DNA of 64,000 nt from assembly GCA_015183035.1 (NCBI GenBank), contig JACZZP010000008.1:2232001-2296000 (forward strand), given 5' to 3'. Numbering within the stretch: the stretch's first letter is position 1; every line of letters starts with the position of its first letter. The notes under the pieces are model-generated. The model saw nothing but the letters and a program-made list of their open reading frames with translations, had not been told where the DNA came from and made no database searches. Both the position numbers and the translations under genes were made by a program. Below, piece after piece: positions 11,312-23,752 of this stretch. The DNA is from Meloidogyne chitwoodi (Eukaryota > Nematoda > Chromadorea > Rhabditida > Meloidogynidae).

Positions 11312-13330
11312 TTAAAAAGAAATACGCTGTAGAATTGAAACATTCTTTTTTCCTCCTCCTCCTTTATTAATATTTCCTCCTCTTCCCCTTCCTCCTCCAC
11401 TTCCAGTTAAATTAATTTTATTTCCCGCTAAAGTAATTATTGGACGACGATTACGTTGTTGTTGTTCTCCTTGTTTATGAACAAGTTGAAGACGTTCATG
11501 TATTGGAAGACGACGTTGAATTTTTACAATATTTTGACGAGGAACAGTTGGAACAACGTTAAAATGACGTTCCATAAATTCCTCGTTTGCTAAAATTGAA
11601 AAAATGAACTTGTTCAAGTAGTTCAAACTTATAATTATAAAATCCCCTTAAAATTATGAGCTCTTTAAAAACAAAAAAATAACTTAAATAATTCAAACAT
11701 AAATAAACCTCCAATATTAAATAGTTCATCATCTTCCTCATCATCATAACGAACAGTTTGACGTTTTATTGGATTATTATTACGCATTAAAGGTGCACTA
11801 AGAGCAGCATTAATATCATCATTACCACCCAAATTTACACGTACTGGGATTTTATTACCATTAATTGTGGAAGATGAACGATTTGCAATCCTTTTTTTTA
11901 ATTTATTAAAATTTTAAATTTAAAAAATACATTGAACGTCCAATCATCAAATTTTGAATAGATGCAGCATCTTTTACAACTATTGTTTTTGTAGAAATTG
12001 CATCACTTCGTAAAGAACGGGTTGAAAGCCAACCTGCTGAAGGTGATGATGAAGTAATATCAGTGTCCTAAAAAAAATTAAAAATTCTCTCAAATTAAAA
12101 AATAATAAATAAATATTCCAAAGATACAACTGAAACACCAGTTTTTAGAAAATATATTTTAAAATAAAAATAAATAATATATTGAAAATTCTCTAGTTTA
12201 GGTAGAATAAAATATTTTTTTAAATATTCATTTTCTCTCAATAAATAAAAAAACCTGAACAATAAGAGCAGCAGTTTGTCTTCCTTTAACTGGCGATAAC
12301 AATGTTTGCTGCTTTTGTATTTGTTTTGAATTATTTGAGACTGAATTCAATTTCATACCAGAACGGCGAATGGCTGTCTCCCCTCTTTTTATTACTCCTT
12401 TAAATTTAATTTTATTAAAATTTAAAGAAAACCTTGTTCTTTAAGTGTATTGTGCACATCAAGAATATTTCTAGCCCTTTCAGATTTTATATTATTACCA
12501 GTAGGCATTTTAATATGATAAACATCATGACGATCTGGGGCTGTAGATAAATATTGTTGTTGTTTTGGTGGAGTTATTACATCTTCTTCTTCAAGCATTA
12601 AAACATCATCTATTAAAATATTTAAATTTAATTAAATAAAATAATAACCATCATCAATATAACTTTCATTTCGATGTACAGTTCGTGATGGAGGAGGAGC
12701 AGGCGCCGCCGCCGCCTTTTTTGGTTGCGGAGGAGGAGCAAATTCGGGTGGATTTCCATCATATGAATTTATATAGCGAATAATGGCCAACTTAATAAAT
12801 AATCATTAAACTTTTTTATAAAAAATCAGAATTTAATTTTTATAAAAAATCAGAACTCAAGTTTTATAAAAATCAGAGAAAACATTTAAATATTTTTAAA
12901 AACAGAACAGAATTAATTTTTAAAAACACAAAAAATATCAGAATTAAAGTTTTATAAAAATCAGAAAAAATAATAAAAACACACAACATTAAAAAAATCA
13001 GAATAAAATAAACCTGATCTCCCAAAGCATTAATACCCAATTCTTTAAGATCATCTTTACCTTTAAAAATAATTAAAAATTAATTTTAAAAATAAATTAA
13101 AAATAAACCCAAATCACGAAGCAAATGTGGATGTATTCGTTGCTTAACAAAAGAAGAAGCATATTTCTTTTTCATTTCTGAAGGAATATCACCACAAGAT
13201 TCAAAGAATTTTTCCCATGTTGCTTTAAAATAAAATAAATAAATTTCAAAAAAATTTTAAAAAAAAATATACATGATCCAATTTTTGATGTAGAAGAATT
13301 AGATGAACTTGTAGTTGAATGCAATTTCAT
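11312..13330 (-). CDS. SAM-domain protein, C19orf47 homologue
   Basis: After a short Ser/Thr-rich start, exons 2-4 encode a SAM domain (WEKFFESCGDIPSEMKKKYA, then SSFVKQRIHPHLLRDLG, then DLKELGINALGDQIAIIRYI). This wording matches the C19orf47-type SAM domain (FVDNRIQ, LLDLNKEIMNELGVTVVGDIIAIL). An Ala/Pro-rich linker follows, then HIKMPTGNNIKSERARNIL, which parallels the family's INMPKGTTPRTRKIL block. A long basic, low-complexity tail ends in an RG/GGG-rich stretch and SILQRISF. SAM domains usually mediate protein or RNA association; no specific role is established for this family as far as I know. The ATG at 13328-13330 opens the first exon. The RG-rich tail suggests RNA binding, but that is inference. 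One intron carries a minisatellite (12812-13005). Confidence 0.75.
12812..13005. repeat. ATCAGAA-type minisatellite in SAM-gene intron
   Basis: About seven degenerate copies of a unit like TTTTATAAAAATCAGAATT in one intron. The ATCAGAATT core is shared with the arrays in the ACSF2 introns near 17950 and 19140. Confidence 0.6.
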
Positions 13331-13926
13331 TTTTTTTTAAATTAAATATATTTTTTTTAATAAATCTAAAAATATTTAAAAAATAAATTAAAATAATAAT
13401 ATTTGAAAAATAACAAATAAATACAAAATTAATTTAATAAATTTATAAGTATATATATTTATATCAATTGAAATATGTAAAAAAAGAAAAAAATTAAAAT
13501 ATATAAATTTTTAAAGAAATCACTCGGAAACAAAATATTTTGAAAAAATATTTTTACAAAAAAAAACTAAAAATTAGGCCAAAAATAATATAATAATTTT
13601 TCTGATTTTTCATTCTATAAAATCAACTTAAAAAAAAAAAGAAAAGTTCCTATAAATTTTTATAATTATTTGGCCTAAATATAAAAAAAAATATTTCTCA
13701 AATTTTTTACAAATAAAAATTTTTCGGCGTCTCATCAAAAATACAAAAAAAAAATTTTAAAGTCTGGAATGTTTCAAATTTTGGGAATAATTCTTTTCTA
13801 GCAAACCTAAATCACACATCTCTAAAAAAATATTTTTAAAGTCAATAATATTTAAAAAGAGAAGTCGGTCCTTCACTCTATTAAATATTCGTCTTTTTAT
13901 ACTAAAAAAATATCTCTCAAAAAAAA
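13331..13926. other. Intergenic stretch between SAM gene and PTP gene
   Basis: About 600 bp of A/T-rich DNA upstream of the SAM-domain gene and downstream of the phosphatase. No gene or clear repeat is visible; it should contain the SAM-gene promoter. Confidence 0.4.
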
Positions 13927-16759
13927 TTAATTTTTTAAAAATAAATAAACCGGAAATTGAAATTGTGTTCTATATGCTCGCATAAATGCAGATATTACAT
14001 GAAAAATAAAACGATATTGAGACTCTGTTTGTACCATTGTTGCTCTCTGTTCTCTAAGCATTCTAACAGTTCTTTGAACATCACAAACACATTTTGGACC
14101 TTTTTAAAAAATTTTAAAATTTTAAATAAAATAAAAAAATAAACCTTTCTGTTTAATTCTATTAATTATAATGTCTAAAGCCAAAAAAGTCCCTGTTCTA
14201 CCAATACCAGCACTAAAAAAACACACAATTTTAATTTAATTTTTAAATTAAAAAAAAACCTGCAATGAACTATTGTTGGTCCAATTTTTATATTATTATT
14301 AAATTTATTTTCTTCTTTTTTTCCAATTTCATTTTTTTCACATTCATTAACTCCATCTAAAAAATTTAATACTGATTCAACAGGACAAGCATCATTATCT
14401 TCCCAACTAAGTATTTGAAAATGATAAATTAATCTTTTTTGATCATTTTCTTTTTCTTTTTTAAATTCAAAATCACTTTCTTTTTTGTCTGTTTCTTCAT
14501 AAGAATCTTAAAAAATTTAATTTTTACAAAAATTAAAAATTAAATTTAAAAAAATTGTTATTTTTATTAATATTCTCTTTTCAACAAACAAAAGAAGACC
14601 AAATCGTTCAATGACTGATAAATAAATAATAAATACATATTATTAACCCAAGCCTTTTTTAAGTAAATTAAAGAGAAATGGATATGTATAAATTTTATTT
14701 TTTTACAAAATTAAAAAAAAATTAAGGCAAAATATCAGTCATTGAACAAAGCACATTCTCTTCTTATTAGGAAGGAGAATTTAAATAAAAAATTCTTTTA
14801 AAAATTAAAAAAAAATAAATATATACTTTTGTTTTTATTATTATTGTTGCCATTTTTTGATTCATTTTCGACAACTTTTCTTTTCAAAACAAACACTCTA
14901 CGCATATAATCGTCACTTTTATTTTCCTAAATTTTAATTAATTTATTAAAAAAAACATTTAAATTATAAAAAAACCTCGACAGTTTTAACAATTAAATTT
15001 CCATAAATATGTTCTTCATCCAAATCGGGCCAATAACGATAACATTTTACCTTAAAATTTTTTTTAATATATTTAAATTAACTTTAGAATTCTTCAAGTA
15101 TTAAAAAAATAAAAATATTAAAAAAATATTAACTCTTCCTCTCTCTACTTCTTTTGTGACCATAACAATGAGTAATGAATTCTCTTGCCAAACCATTTGC
15201 CTAAATTAAACAAAAATTTAATTAAAATGAATAAAATTAAAAAACCAAAAATCAGAGACGGTCTCTTCCAAACAGCCCTAAAAAATATATTTTTTTAATT
15301 TTAAAAAGAATTATTAAACCTGAGTTGAAATATATCGTCGTTTAAAGTCCGCAAACTCAGGATAATGTTTTGTGTCCAAAGGAATCTTAAAAATTAATTT
15401 AAAATTAAAAATTAGAAAAAAAACCTCAACATAATTGGCATTGATATAATCATTATTTTCTTGTAATTTCCCTCCAGATACTCCACAAGCATTATTTAAA
15501 GTTGTTGAACGTTCTAGTCTTATGCGAGTATGGTCAAATGGAACAACATTTCGATAACGATTTTTACGAATATTTTCTGCTCTTCTACCCTCTTTACAGC
15601 TAATAAAAAGTTGAGAATCTTCTTCGTGATGGTGGAGGTTCTTAAATTTAAAAATTAATTTTAAGAACAATATCTCTAATATTATTAACAAAAACCTCAA
15701 ATTCTTCAGCAAATTCATCTTTTGCTCCATGCTTTTTAGACGGTTTCAATAAACAATCAATTCGATCATCAATTGTAGCAGCAGTAAATCTAGTAGAAGC
15801 TAGTGAAGTTTTGAGTTTTACAGCACTTCCGCCATTCTAAAATAGAAAATGCAAGATTAAGAGAGAAAAAACGAAAAAAATAACAAACCTGTACCATTGG
15901 CAATCGAATATAATTTTCAATAAGTCCAGCTAATGTCCGAAAATTATCTTTCGGTACAATACAAAATCGACCATTCCGATGAGAAATTCGTACATGAACA
16001 ACTTTGTCATTGCTGCGAACGGATAGGGCGAATTCCCCTTCGTTAGTGCAACTTTCTTAAATTAAATTTTAAAAAATTTATTTGCTAAAAAATAGTTCAA
16101 ATAAAACCTCTAACAAGATAAGTTCCACAAGGTTCATCTTTTAATAATGATTCTGCCTCATGTCCACTTGTAGCAATATGGAAAAAACCTAAAAATAATA
16201 ATTTTTAAAAATTAAAAAAATAATACTGACGATCACTTCCAACATTTACAACAGTCTCAGCAATTGGTAATTGAGCAGGTTTAGTCAATTCAATGCTTAA
16301 ACCATCCGCTTCAGTTAATATTTTAGGATTAGCTTCCAAAAATTGAATAACAGCCTCAACTGAATGAAATTCATGTCCAGAAGGTAAACGTAATGTTTTT
16401 GTAAGAGGATTATGTACAATTTTGACATGAGTGACACGAGTACCACGACTAAAAATAAAAAATAAAGTAAAAAGGGAATTTAAAAATAAACTACATACTG
16501 AATTGATAAAGTATAATCAGAAGCACTCGATTCACTTGGGCGAAGAATAAATTCCTAAAAATAACTAAAAAACTATAAATCAAAGTATAATTTTATTAAT
16601 AAAAGTTAAAAAACAAAGTAAAAGAAAACAAACAAACCCCATTAGATGCATATAAAAATAAAAGTTCTCTTGCTCGTTCACCCGTTATTTCATAAAAGAA
16701 TCGTCTTTATTTGTTTAAATGTTTAAAAAAAAGGAAAAAAGAAACCTTTCTACAGACAT
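13927..16759 (-). CDS. ptp-2: SHP-type protein tyrosine phosphatase (PTP-2/PTPN11 homologue)
   Basis: This is a cytoplasmic phosphotyrosine phosphatase with two SH2 domains, the SHP layout. The start is a short exon encoding MSVE-R (ATG at 16757-16759), spliced straight into N-SH2 (RFFYEITGERARELL, then FILRPSES). C-SH2 follows (FHIATSGHEAESLL, then TYLVREESC, with the pTyr-binding Arg present). The catalytic domain has the pTyr loop KNRYRNVVPFDHTRIRL, the signature HCSAGIGRTG split by an intron after the Cys, and the Q-loop QTESQYRFIFHAF. The WPD loop reads LSWEDNDACP: the catalytic Asp is kept but Pro is Glu. The protein stops about 15 residues after the domain core, so the tyrosine-containing C-tail of vertebrate SHPs is missing. 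The C. elegans orthologue acts in receptor/Ras signalling. The inter-motif region before the WPD loop contains a Lys/Glu/Asn-rich insert. Confidence 0.92.
14606..14747. mobile_element. Foldback/MITE-like element in PTP intron
   Basis: The perfect 15-bp inverted repeats GTTCAATGACTGATA (14606-14620) and its complement (14733-14747) enclose about 110 bp of A/T-rich DNA. No coding capacity is visible. It sits in an intron inside the catalytic-domain region. Confidence 0.5.
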
Positions 16760-17425
16760 ATTATGCAAAATATATAAAATATACAGATATAAATGTAGAA
16801 AATCTAAAAACAAAGAAATTAATTGTAAAAATTACAAATGACGATGAACACCCACCAGTTGTAAAAATCGACAATTTTCTTAGTCAGACTCAAAAACTTT
16901 GCAAGTTTACTAATTGTCTCTCTCAAATATTCTTTATCTTTCATATTTTTTTCTCTCATTACTTACTTTCTCAAATAATTATTTTAGTGTTTTTCTCTCA
17001 TTACTAACTGTCTCTCTCTCGAATTTCTTTATCTTTCGTATATTTAAATATTATGCCAAATATACTTCAAATTGTATAGTTTAAAAATTAATTTAAACAC
17101 CAACTTAAAAATAAAATTAAAAAAATAAAAATATTGATAAAACAATGAATTAAATAATAAAAATAATTATTTAAATTTATTATTCTAGCTAATAATTACA
17201 ATTAAATATTAGATTATTGGGGGAAGCAACACTAATTTACAAAAATAGAAAATTATACAAGTTTTAACCGGGAGGGGTTTTTTTGTTTAAAAAATCATTA
17301 AAAAATCTAAAAAAACCCCATTATTATTTTTTAGTTATTTTAAGATCACATAGATCAATTTTTGATTTCAAGTCTCCTGTTCGATGTTTCCATTTTTTCT
17401 TTATTTTTTTTTTTCTCACCCCTTC
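16760..17425. other. Intergenic stretch with ~97-bp tandem duplication
   Basis: The upstream region of the phosphatase gene, reaching the 3' end of the ACSF2-type gene. It contains two imperfect copies of a block with CTAAYTGTCTCTCTC, CTTTATCTTTC and TTTTTCTCTCATTACT (16909 and about 17005). The plus-strand open frame here has no similarity and overlaps the repeat, so it was not called. Confidence 0.5.
16909..17045. repeat. Imperfect tandem duplication
   Basis: Two C/T-rich copies spaced by about 97 bp upstream of the phosphatase gene. This may be simple local duplication. A regulatory role is possible but not shown. Confidence 0.5.
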
Positions 17426-20400
17426 TCACATTCCAGCTTCATTAAAATGAGATTTAACATTCTCCAACTGAATAAAAAATAATTTTTAACAATTTTAAGA
17501 TAATGTTTAAACTCGTTATAAGGATAATGGATATAAGGAAACCTTTCTTTTACCTTTAATTCTCGTTTTGAGATTTCTTTCATTTCATATTTTTTTACCT
17601 TCCCAGTTACCTAAAATTGAAAAATATTAAAAAATAAAAAATTAATTAATTTACGGTTAATGGAAAATCAGCTATATCCTTGAAAAGAATGTATTTTGGT
17701 ACTTTATAGTGTGCAATCTCCAGAAAAAAAGTTTTTTTAATAAAATTAATTTTTTAAAATACCTTTCCAACACAATATTCACGAATATCATTTTCTGTTA
17801 TTGTTGCTCCATTTTTTAGTCTTTAAATTAATACATAAAATAAATTTTAAAAATAAAAATACCTTATCCAGGCGCATACAACTTCGCCAAAACGTTCACT
17901 AAATAAAAAATGTATTTTATAAAAATACAAAATCTAATAAATATATCTTCCGGAAAAATCAGAATTTTTTGAATTTTCCTGAAAAGAATTATCCGGAAAA
18001 ATCAGAATTTTTGTATTTTCCTGAATTAGAATTATCCGGAACAGAATTTTTTGTATTTTCCCAAATCAGAATTATATATAAATTATATAAAATATTTACT
18101 CTGGTACACCAATCACTTGTACATCAGCAACCGCAGGATGTTTGTCAATAAATTGTTCAACTTCAGTTGGATAAATATTTTCTCCACCCCGGATTATCAT
18201 ATCCTTATAACGACCAACAATTGAAACAGTACCATTTTCATTCATAACTCCAATATCACTGAAAAAATATTTTTTTTTAATTTTTAAATGTTTTTTTGAA
18301 ATTCTTACCCACTCCTATACCATCGATCTTTGCCTATAACAGCTCTAGTTGCTTCTTCATTTTCCCAATAACCATACATTAATGAATAGCCACGAATAAG
18401 TACTAATAAATAAATTTTAATTAAAATTTAAATAATAAAATTATTTTTTTACAATCTCCACGTTGACCTCTTGGTACAATTTTTCCATCAGCATCAACAA
18501 CTGCAGCTTCCAAATGATCCATAATATGACCAACCTAACATTTTATAAATAAATTTTTAAAAATTAAAAAAACATTTCTAATCCTTTCTTCTGGTGGATC
18601 ATCACAAATTGACATAAATGAGACTGGAGAAGTTTCAGTTGTACCATAACATACCTTAAAGAAAATACAAAAAAATACAAAAAATAATAATTTTTACTTG
18701 CAAATTTCTCATTCCCAATTCATTAACAAGACGTGAACATAGAGTTACTGGACAAGGAGCACCCGCCACAATGCCCGAATGAATTGAGGAATAATCAAAA
18801 GAAGGATACGCCTCGTGGCCTAACATATCAATAAACATTGTTGGTGTGCCATAAACTGCTGTACATCTGTGAAAAATATTTTTAAAATTATTTTATTTGC
18901 TTTATCTATTAAAAGTTGCCCAAAAATCAATTAAAAATTTTTTAAAATAATTTTTAATAATATTAAAGAACCTTTCCTCATGAATAGCTTGTAAAGCTGC
19001 AAGTGGTTCAAATGATGGGGCAGGGAAGACACAAGTGTTAAAATGAACTAACGCTGCTAAACTGCCCATAACACAGCCGAAACAGTGATAAAGGGGATTG
19101 GGAATACAGATTATTGCACGCTGAAAATGAAAACTATATTAAAAATCAGAATTAGAGTATTTTCCGGAATGTTATTAAAAATCAGAATTATTTTAGTATT
19201 TTCCGGATTGTTATTGAAAATCAGAATTATTTTAGAATTTTCCGGAATGCTATTAAAAATCAGAAGTACATCTTTTAATATTTTCCGGAAAGTATTTTCC
19301 CTATTGTTTTCAGAAATATTTAATATATTCTGAAATCTATTTTAAAATTGCCTATCTAATCAAAATTACCTTTTGATGATATCCAGCCCGTAATCCAACA
19401 AAGTATGCGTTATTTACAATGTTGTGATGAGTAAGAGTGGCCCCTTTTGGTTTTCCCGTTGTTCCCTAAAAATATAATTTAAATAAAATATTCAAATCCA
19501 ACACTGGTATATTGAATATTTGCTTGATCATCTGGTTGAACATTTGCTTCATTTTGGGCTAAACGTCTGTGGTCTTCTGCAGTACCCATATTAAGAACAT
19601 GTTCATAATCCCAAGCTCCTTTAAATTGACCACCTAATTTAATAATTATTGAAGAATATTTTATTTTGAGTATAATATTTTACCCTACCCTTATATCCAT
19701 TTTCAATATCAGATGTAGCCTCTGAATCGTGTCCCATTTTAAAAATGATTAAATTTCGTAATTTGGGGAATGTATCAGTTGATATTCTACCATCCCCAGG
19801 AAGAGCATCCTCGAGTTCAGGAATCAATTCACAAAGAGTTCCATAATAATTGGAACGTTTAAAAGACGGCGGACATAACAACTGAATATAAATTATTAAA
19901 AATTTTATTTTAAATAATTAAAATCATACAGTCTTAATGCCGACTTGCTCTACGGCATAACAAAGATCTGAAAAATTAATAAAATTTTATTTAAATTATT
20001 TCCAACCGTCAGCATGATACATCGGGTTGATATTAACCTAAATATTTATTTTTAAATTTATTTAAAATATTTTTTATTACCAAAATAAAGCCTGCCAATG
20101 CACTTGCAAATTGTGTTGTAATCCATTCATACTTGTTCGGAGACCATATTCCTATTCGATCACCTTTTTCCATTCCTAAATGTATCATTCCGGTTGCAAG
20201 TCGTTCACTCTTTAAAAAATGACAACTTTTAATCGTGAAATAACTTTTCTGAGAAAGTTGGAGTGTTTAAAAACAATTAAAACTTTCCGGAAAATAAAAC
20301 TTTATTTAATATACAATTCTGCAATGTTCAGAAATTATTCAAATTTTCCGGAAAATATACACATATATAAAAATTAATTTACAATCCATTTGTAAAACAT

Positions 20401-20736
20401 AATTTATAAAAATACAAACATCTTCGAGTACATCTCTATAAGTTTTTCTCACACCATCCCTTTTGAATAATACAAATTCACGAGTGGGAAATTTACGTGC
20501 AGCAAGTCTTAACCTTTCTCCAATTGTATTATATAACAAAGGATGTTTAGATCCCGCTCCGTGAACATAACTTTTAATATTCTCTTCTCCATTTTGTGTT
20601 AATGATAAAATATTATCAGCAACCATTTGTGAATGTTTTTGATGTTGGCTAATGTTTTTGTTAATTTTGTAATAAAACAATTTATGTTTAATTTCGTCTG
20701 TAGATTTGAAGGTAATTGTTCTTCTGATTTGTATTC
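17426..20736 (-). CDS. Acyl-CoA synthetase, ACSF2 type (probably mitochondrial)
   Basis: This ANL-superfamily ligase activates a medium-chain fatty acid to acyl-CoA through an acyl-AMP intermediate. Domain order: [20 protein letters not shown], then [20 protein letters not shown], the P-loop [18 protein letters not shown] (split by an intron), [31 protein letters not shown], the substrate motif [13 protein letters not shown], the hinge YRSGDIGVMN...[16 protein letters not shown], and the C-terminal lysine motif [15 protein letters not shown]. Similarity to ACSF2 runs end to end, and the stop is at 17426-17428. The exon beginning at 20736 reads in without an ATG (basic stretch [10 protein letters not shown]). 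Either a small upstream exon supplies a targeting-peptide start, or translation starts at the internal ATG (20625-20627, MVADN). The introns hold several arrays with TTTTCCGGAA cores. Confidence 0.9.
17948..18075. repeat. ATCAGAATT/TCCGGA minisatellite in ACSF2 intron
   Basis: Three degenerate copies of about 40 bp carrying TCCGGAAAAATCAGAATTTT and a TATTTTCC tail. It belongs to the same motif family as 19138-19296. Confidence 0.6.
19138..19296. repeat. Tandem array, ~39-bp unit with TTTTCCGGAA core
   Basis: About four copies of a unit made of AAAAATCAGAATTATTTTAG followed by a TATTTTCCGGAATGTTATT-like half. It is intronic in the ACSF2-type gene. Copies differ by a few bases. Confidence 0.7.
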
Positions 20737-21780
20737 CTATTTGAAAAAATAATTGATTAAAAATTATAAGTTTATTATTTTTAATTTAGAAAAAATAAAT
20801 TTTAATTCAAAAATTAAATGAAAACATGTTCGGCGAATGAATAATAGAGTAGATTTAAAAATAAAATAAATTTGAAAAATAGTTTAAAAAAAAAAAAAGA
20901 TAAAAATCGTTGTTCCAGAACACAAAAAATAAAAACTAAAATTAAACTAAGTGAATAATTTTAGAAAAATTAGCTTTAAATGATTTTTTTATTTTTATAA
21001 CGTTTTTTTAATTAAAATATTAGGTTTTTTAGAGGTTTCCACTCCCCCAAAAAATAAATAAAAAATTTAATTATTTTTTATATTTTAATACAATCATCTC
21101 TAAAAACAGATGCTCTGCCCAAAAATGTCATGTAAAAGATTTTTAGTATTTTAAAATTTTTAATTCTCAATGGAACTATTTCAATTTTATTTTTTTTATT
21201 TATTCTGTTGATTATATTAGTTTTTAGGTTTTATTTTAGGGAATTTTTCATCACAATCTGATAACGATTAAAAATAATAACTAAAATGAATTTAAGATTA
21301 AAGAATTTACAAAAAAAGAGCACTTTTAACGAAGAATATGAAAAATTTGTCCAATATAGATGATTGTAAAGAAAAATAAAAATAAAGGAAAGTAAAATTG
21401 AAGTTAATTTTATTTAAAAAATAAAAAAGAAGGTGGATGTGTAAAATAATAATAATAATATTACAATGTTAAATCGATTTGAGAGATCCCTGGGAAAAAA
21501 ATATCTAGAAGAAATTCAATAAATAAAATAATAATTTGCAAAATAATTTAAGGAGTTAAATGATAAAAGTCAAAATAATAATATGTGTTTTGAACGATAA
21601 AATTACAATTAATTCTTTATTAAGAGTCGAATGATTGTAACGTCGAACGACCTAATCAATTTCACAAAATAATTATAGTTTTACAAATATTAATAAAGTT
21701 GAAAATATACTTTTACAATTACTTATTAATCAATATTAATTAAAATTGCAACTACTGAATGAATAATTATTTTATAAATT

Positions 21781-21988
21781 ACAATTTCTGGTTATTAAAT
21801 TGTAAAACATTGTTTTTAAAAATTCTGGTTTTAAAAATTACAATTTCTGGTTATTAAATTGTAAAACATTGTTTTTAAAAATTCTGGTTTTAAAAATTAC
21901 AATTTCTGGTTATTAAATTGTAAAACATTGTTTTTAAAAATTCTGGTTTTAAAAATTACAATTTCTGGTTATTAAATTGTAAAACATT
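21781..21988. repeat. 59-bp perfect tandem repeat (3.5 copies)
   Basis: Units starting GTTATTAAATTGTAAAACAT begin at 21791, 21850, 21909 and 21968, an exact 59-bp period with essentially no divergence in the full copies. This indicates recent expansion or homogenisation. There are no spacers, so it is not a CRISPR array. Confidence 0.9.
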
Positions 21989-22192
21989 TTTATTAAAAAA
22001 ATTATTTCCAAATTGGAAAGAAAAAATAAATAATAATAATATTATAATATAATGTTTCAAGATTAACCCCTTAACCATTTTATTATTCAGTTACGCCGTT
22101 CTATTGCGCCTCACTGATCGCGTACCTTACCAATATTTTTAGTCAATATTTCCCGAAATATTGATGTTATTATTATTTAGAACAATTTTTGA

Positions 22193-22453
22193 TTGTTATC
22201 TTTTTGCCCCGTAAATATAAATTACCTTCTTTTGATTTTTCAGTCAAACAAAAATGATTTATTGAGAATTTGTAAAAATCGTTTAATTTATGATTTTTCA
22301 AAGGTTATTCAAAATTATTATTTTTTTATCTCAAAAAATAATAAAATTTTTAAAATCACACCTGTCTTGTATGGAGGGACAGCAAATCCAAATCGTCTAG
22401 AAATGAATAAACGAACAATAATTCCATCAATAAGAGTTGTAAATGTTGTATAA
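22193..22453 (+). pseudogene. Possible alpha-1,3-fucosyltransferase-like fragment
   Basis: The frame contains IQNYYFFISKNNKIFKITPVLYGGTANPNRL. This has the flavour of the fucosyltransferase C-terminal block (NYKFYxxFEN...K, then PVVYGG), but the intervening catalytic residues and the downstream half are missing. A stop follows at 22451-22453. No upstream exons are evident. It is most likely a decayed fragment if real; the resemblance is weak and based on a short motif. Confidence 0.25.
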
Positions 22454-22504
22454 AATGGCTGCATTTTTTAAAATATACTAATAAACAATTTTAACTTAAA
22501 TTTT

Positions 22505-22680
22505 TATTTAATTAATTCTGGTTTTACAAATTGTAAAAATTCTGATTTTAAAAATTTTGGTTTTACAAATTGTAATAATTCTGGTTTTAAGAATTAAGGT
22601 TTTACAAATTGTAATTTCTGGTCAACAAATAGTTTTGAAAATTGTAAAATTAATTTAGTAATTTTAAAATTCTAGTTTAC
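22505..22680. repeat. Degenerate repeats related to the 59-bp unit
   Basis: Several diverged copies built on TTCTGGTTTTACAAATTGTA, sharing the TCTGGTTTTA and AAATTGTAA words with the array 500 bp to the left. Confidence 0.55.
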
Positions 22681-23752
22681 CTTTTAAAAACAAATAAAAA
22701 AATAATGCTTACTAAAATAAATGTGAATAAATAATTTGATTAGACGATTCACAAAGTAAAATTTATCGTCAATTTATCGTCCAAGCAAAGAACACAACAC
22801 ATTCCCACATGATTGGAAAATAACATCGGACAATAGACTATTTTTCTTCAATTTTTTTCGGTTCACTAATTCGAGAAACAAGTAGAGGAAAATACATTGA
22901 TTGTGTGAAAATAAATTGAAAAAAAATTAAAAAATTTTTTGTCTCAATTAAAGTGCAAATCCTTTTCAAAAGTTTTAAAATCACGAAATGTAAATTGTTT
23001 TTTTCTGCCAGTCGCCTCCTTTGAGTCTTAGAAATTTTGTGCGAATTAATTTTTTCTCCCATCCTATTTGAGTCTAAAAATAAATTTCCTATTTAAAGAT
23101 TAGACTTAAATGGGGTGTCTTTAAATATTTTTAATATTAAAAATAAAAACAAAAAATGTGCCGTGGCAACCAATCATTTAAAAATTCCTCTCTTCATTTA
23201 ATATTTTAATATTCCATCCATTTTTCTCTATAAATAAATATATCTGCGTGGGAGGAAAAAATTGAATAATATATAAAGTTTCCTAAAAAAACTCTTTCCT
23301 CTTTTAAATACAATTTTTTTTTAAATTTATTTTTTAAATTTATTCAATTTCTTTTTAAATTATCTTCTGCCTTTTTTTATTTATTAAATTCAGAAAATTG
23401 AATAATATATAAAAACATTAAAAAAAATAAATTTTTCTAAATATATTAGGCGTGAAATGTTATAAATATATTATAGTAAAATAAGCTCAATACTTTTTTA
23501 TTTTTTTTTTTGCATTTTTTATTTTTTCGTGTGCTCGCATTCGTAATATAAAAGAAGCTTATTTTTACTTTTTTCCCTTCTTCTTTTCTTTGCCAAGTTG
23601 CAAGCTTAAATATTTACAGCATTTTAAAATCTTTTAAAAAATAAACTTGTTTGTATTTTTCAATAATAGAAAACTTGAATAGGCGTTAAAATAATTTATT
23701 ATTTGTAGTGTTCAAAAATCAGAATATTTAATTTTTTCATATATCTCTAACA

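Larger units (their letters stand above)
20737..23752. other. Intergenic stretch rich in repeats
   Basis: About 3 kb between the 5' ends of two divergently oriented genes. It holds the 59-bp tandem array (21781-21988), related degenerate copies (22505-22680) and a possible glycosyltransferase remnant (22193-22453). The remainder is A/T-rich with nothing recognisable. Promoters of both neighbours should lie at its edges. Confidence 0.5.

Noticed and set aside
16711..17007. 98-codon plus-strand frame upstream of the phosphatase
   Set aside because: Covers the phosphatase start exon on the other strand and a local tandem duplication; no recognisable domain.
19085..19333. Repetitive ORF ([12 protein letters not shown] repeats)
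   Set aside because: It is the translation of the 39-bp intronic tandem array, not a protein.
21781..21988. CRISPR-like array
   Set aside because: Repeats are directly adjacent with no unique spacers, in a eukaryotic context.
22838..23062. Minus-strand 74-codon frame with basic start
   Set aside because: No similarity or splice partners; lies in an A/T-rich intergenic stretch.
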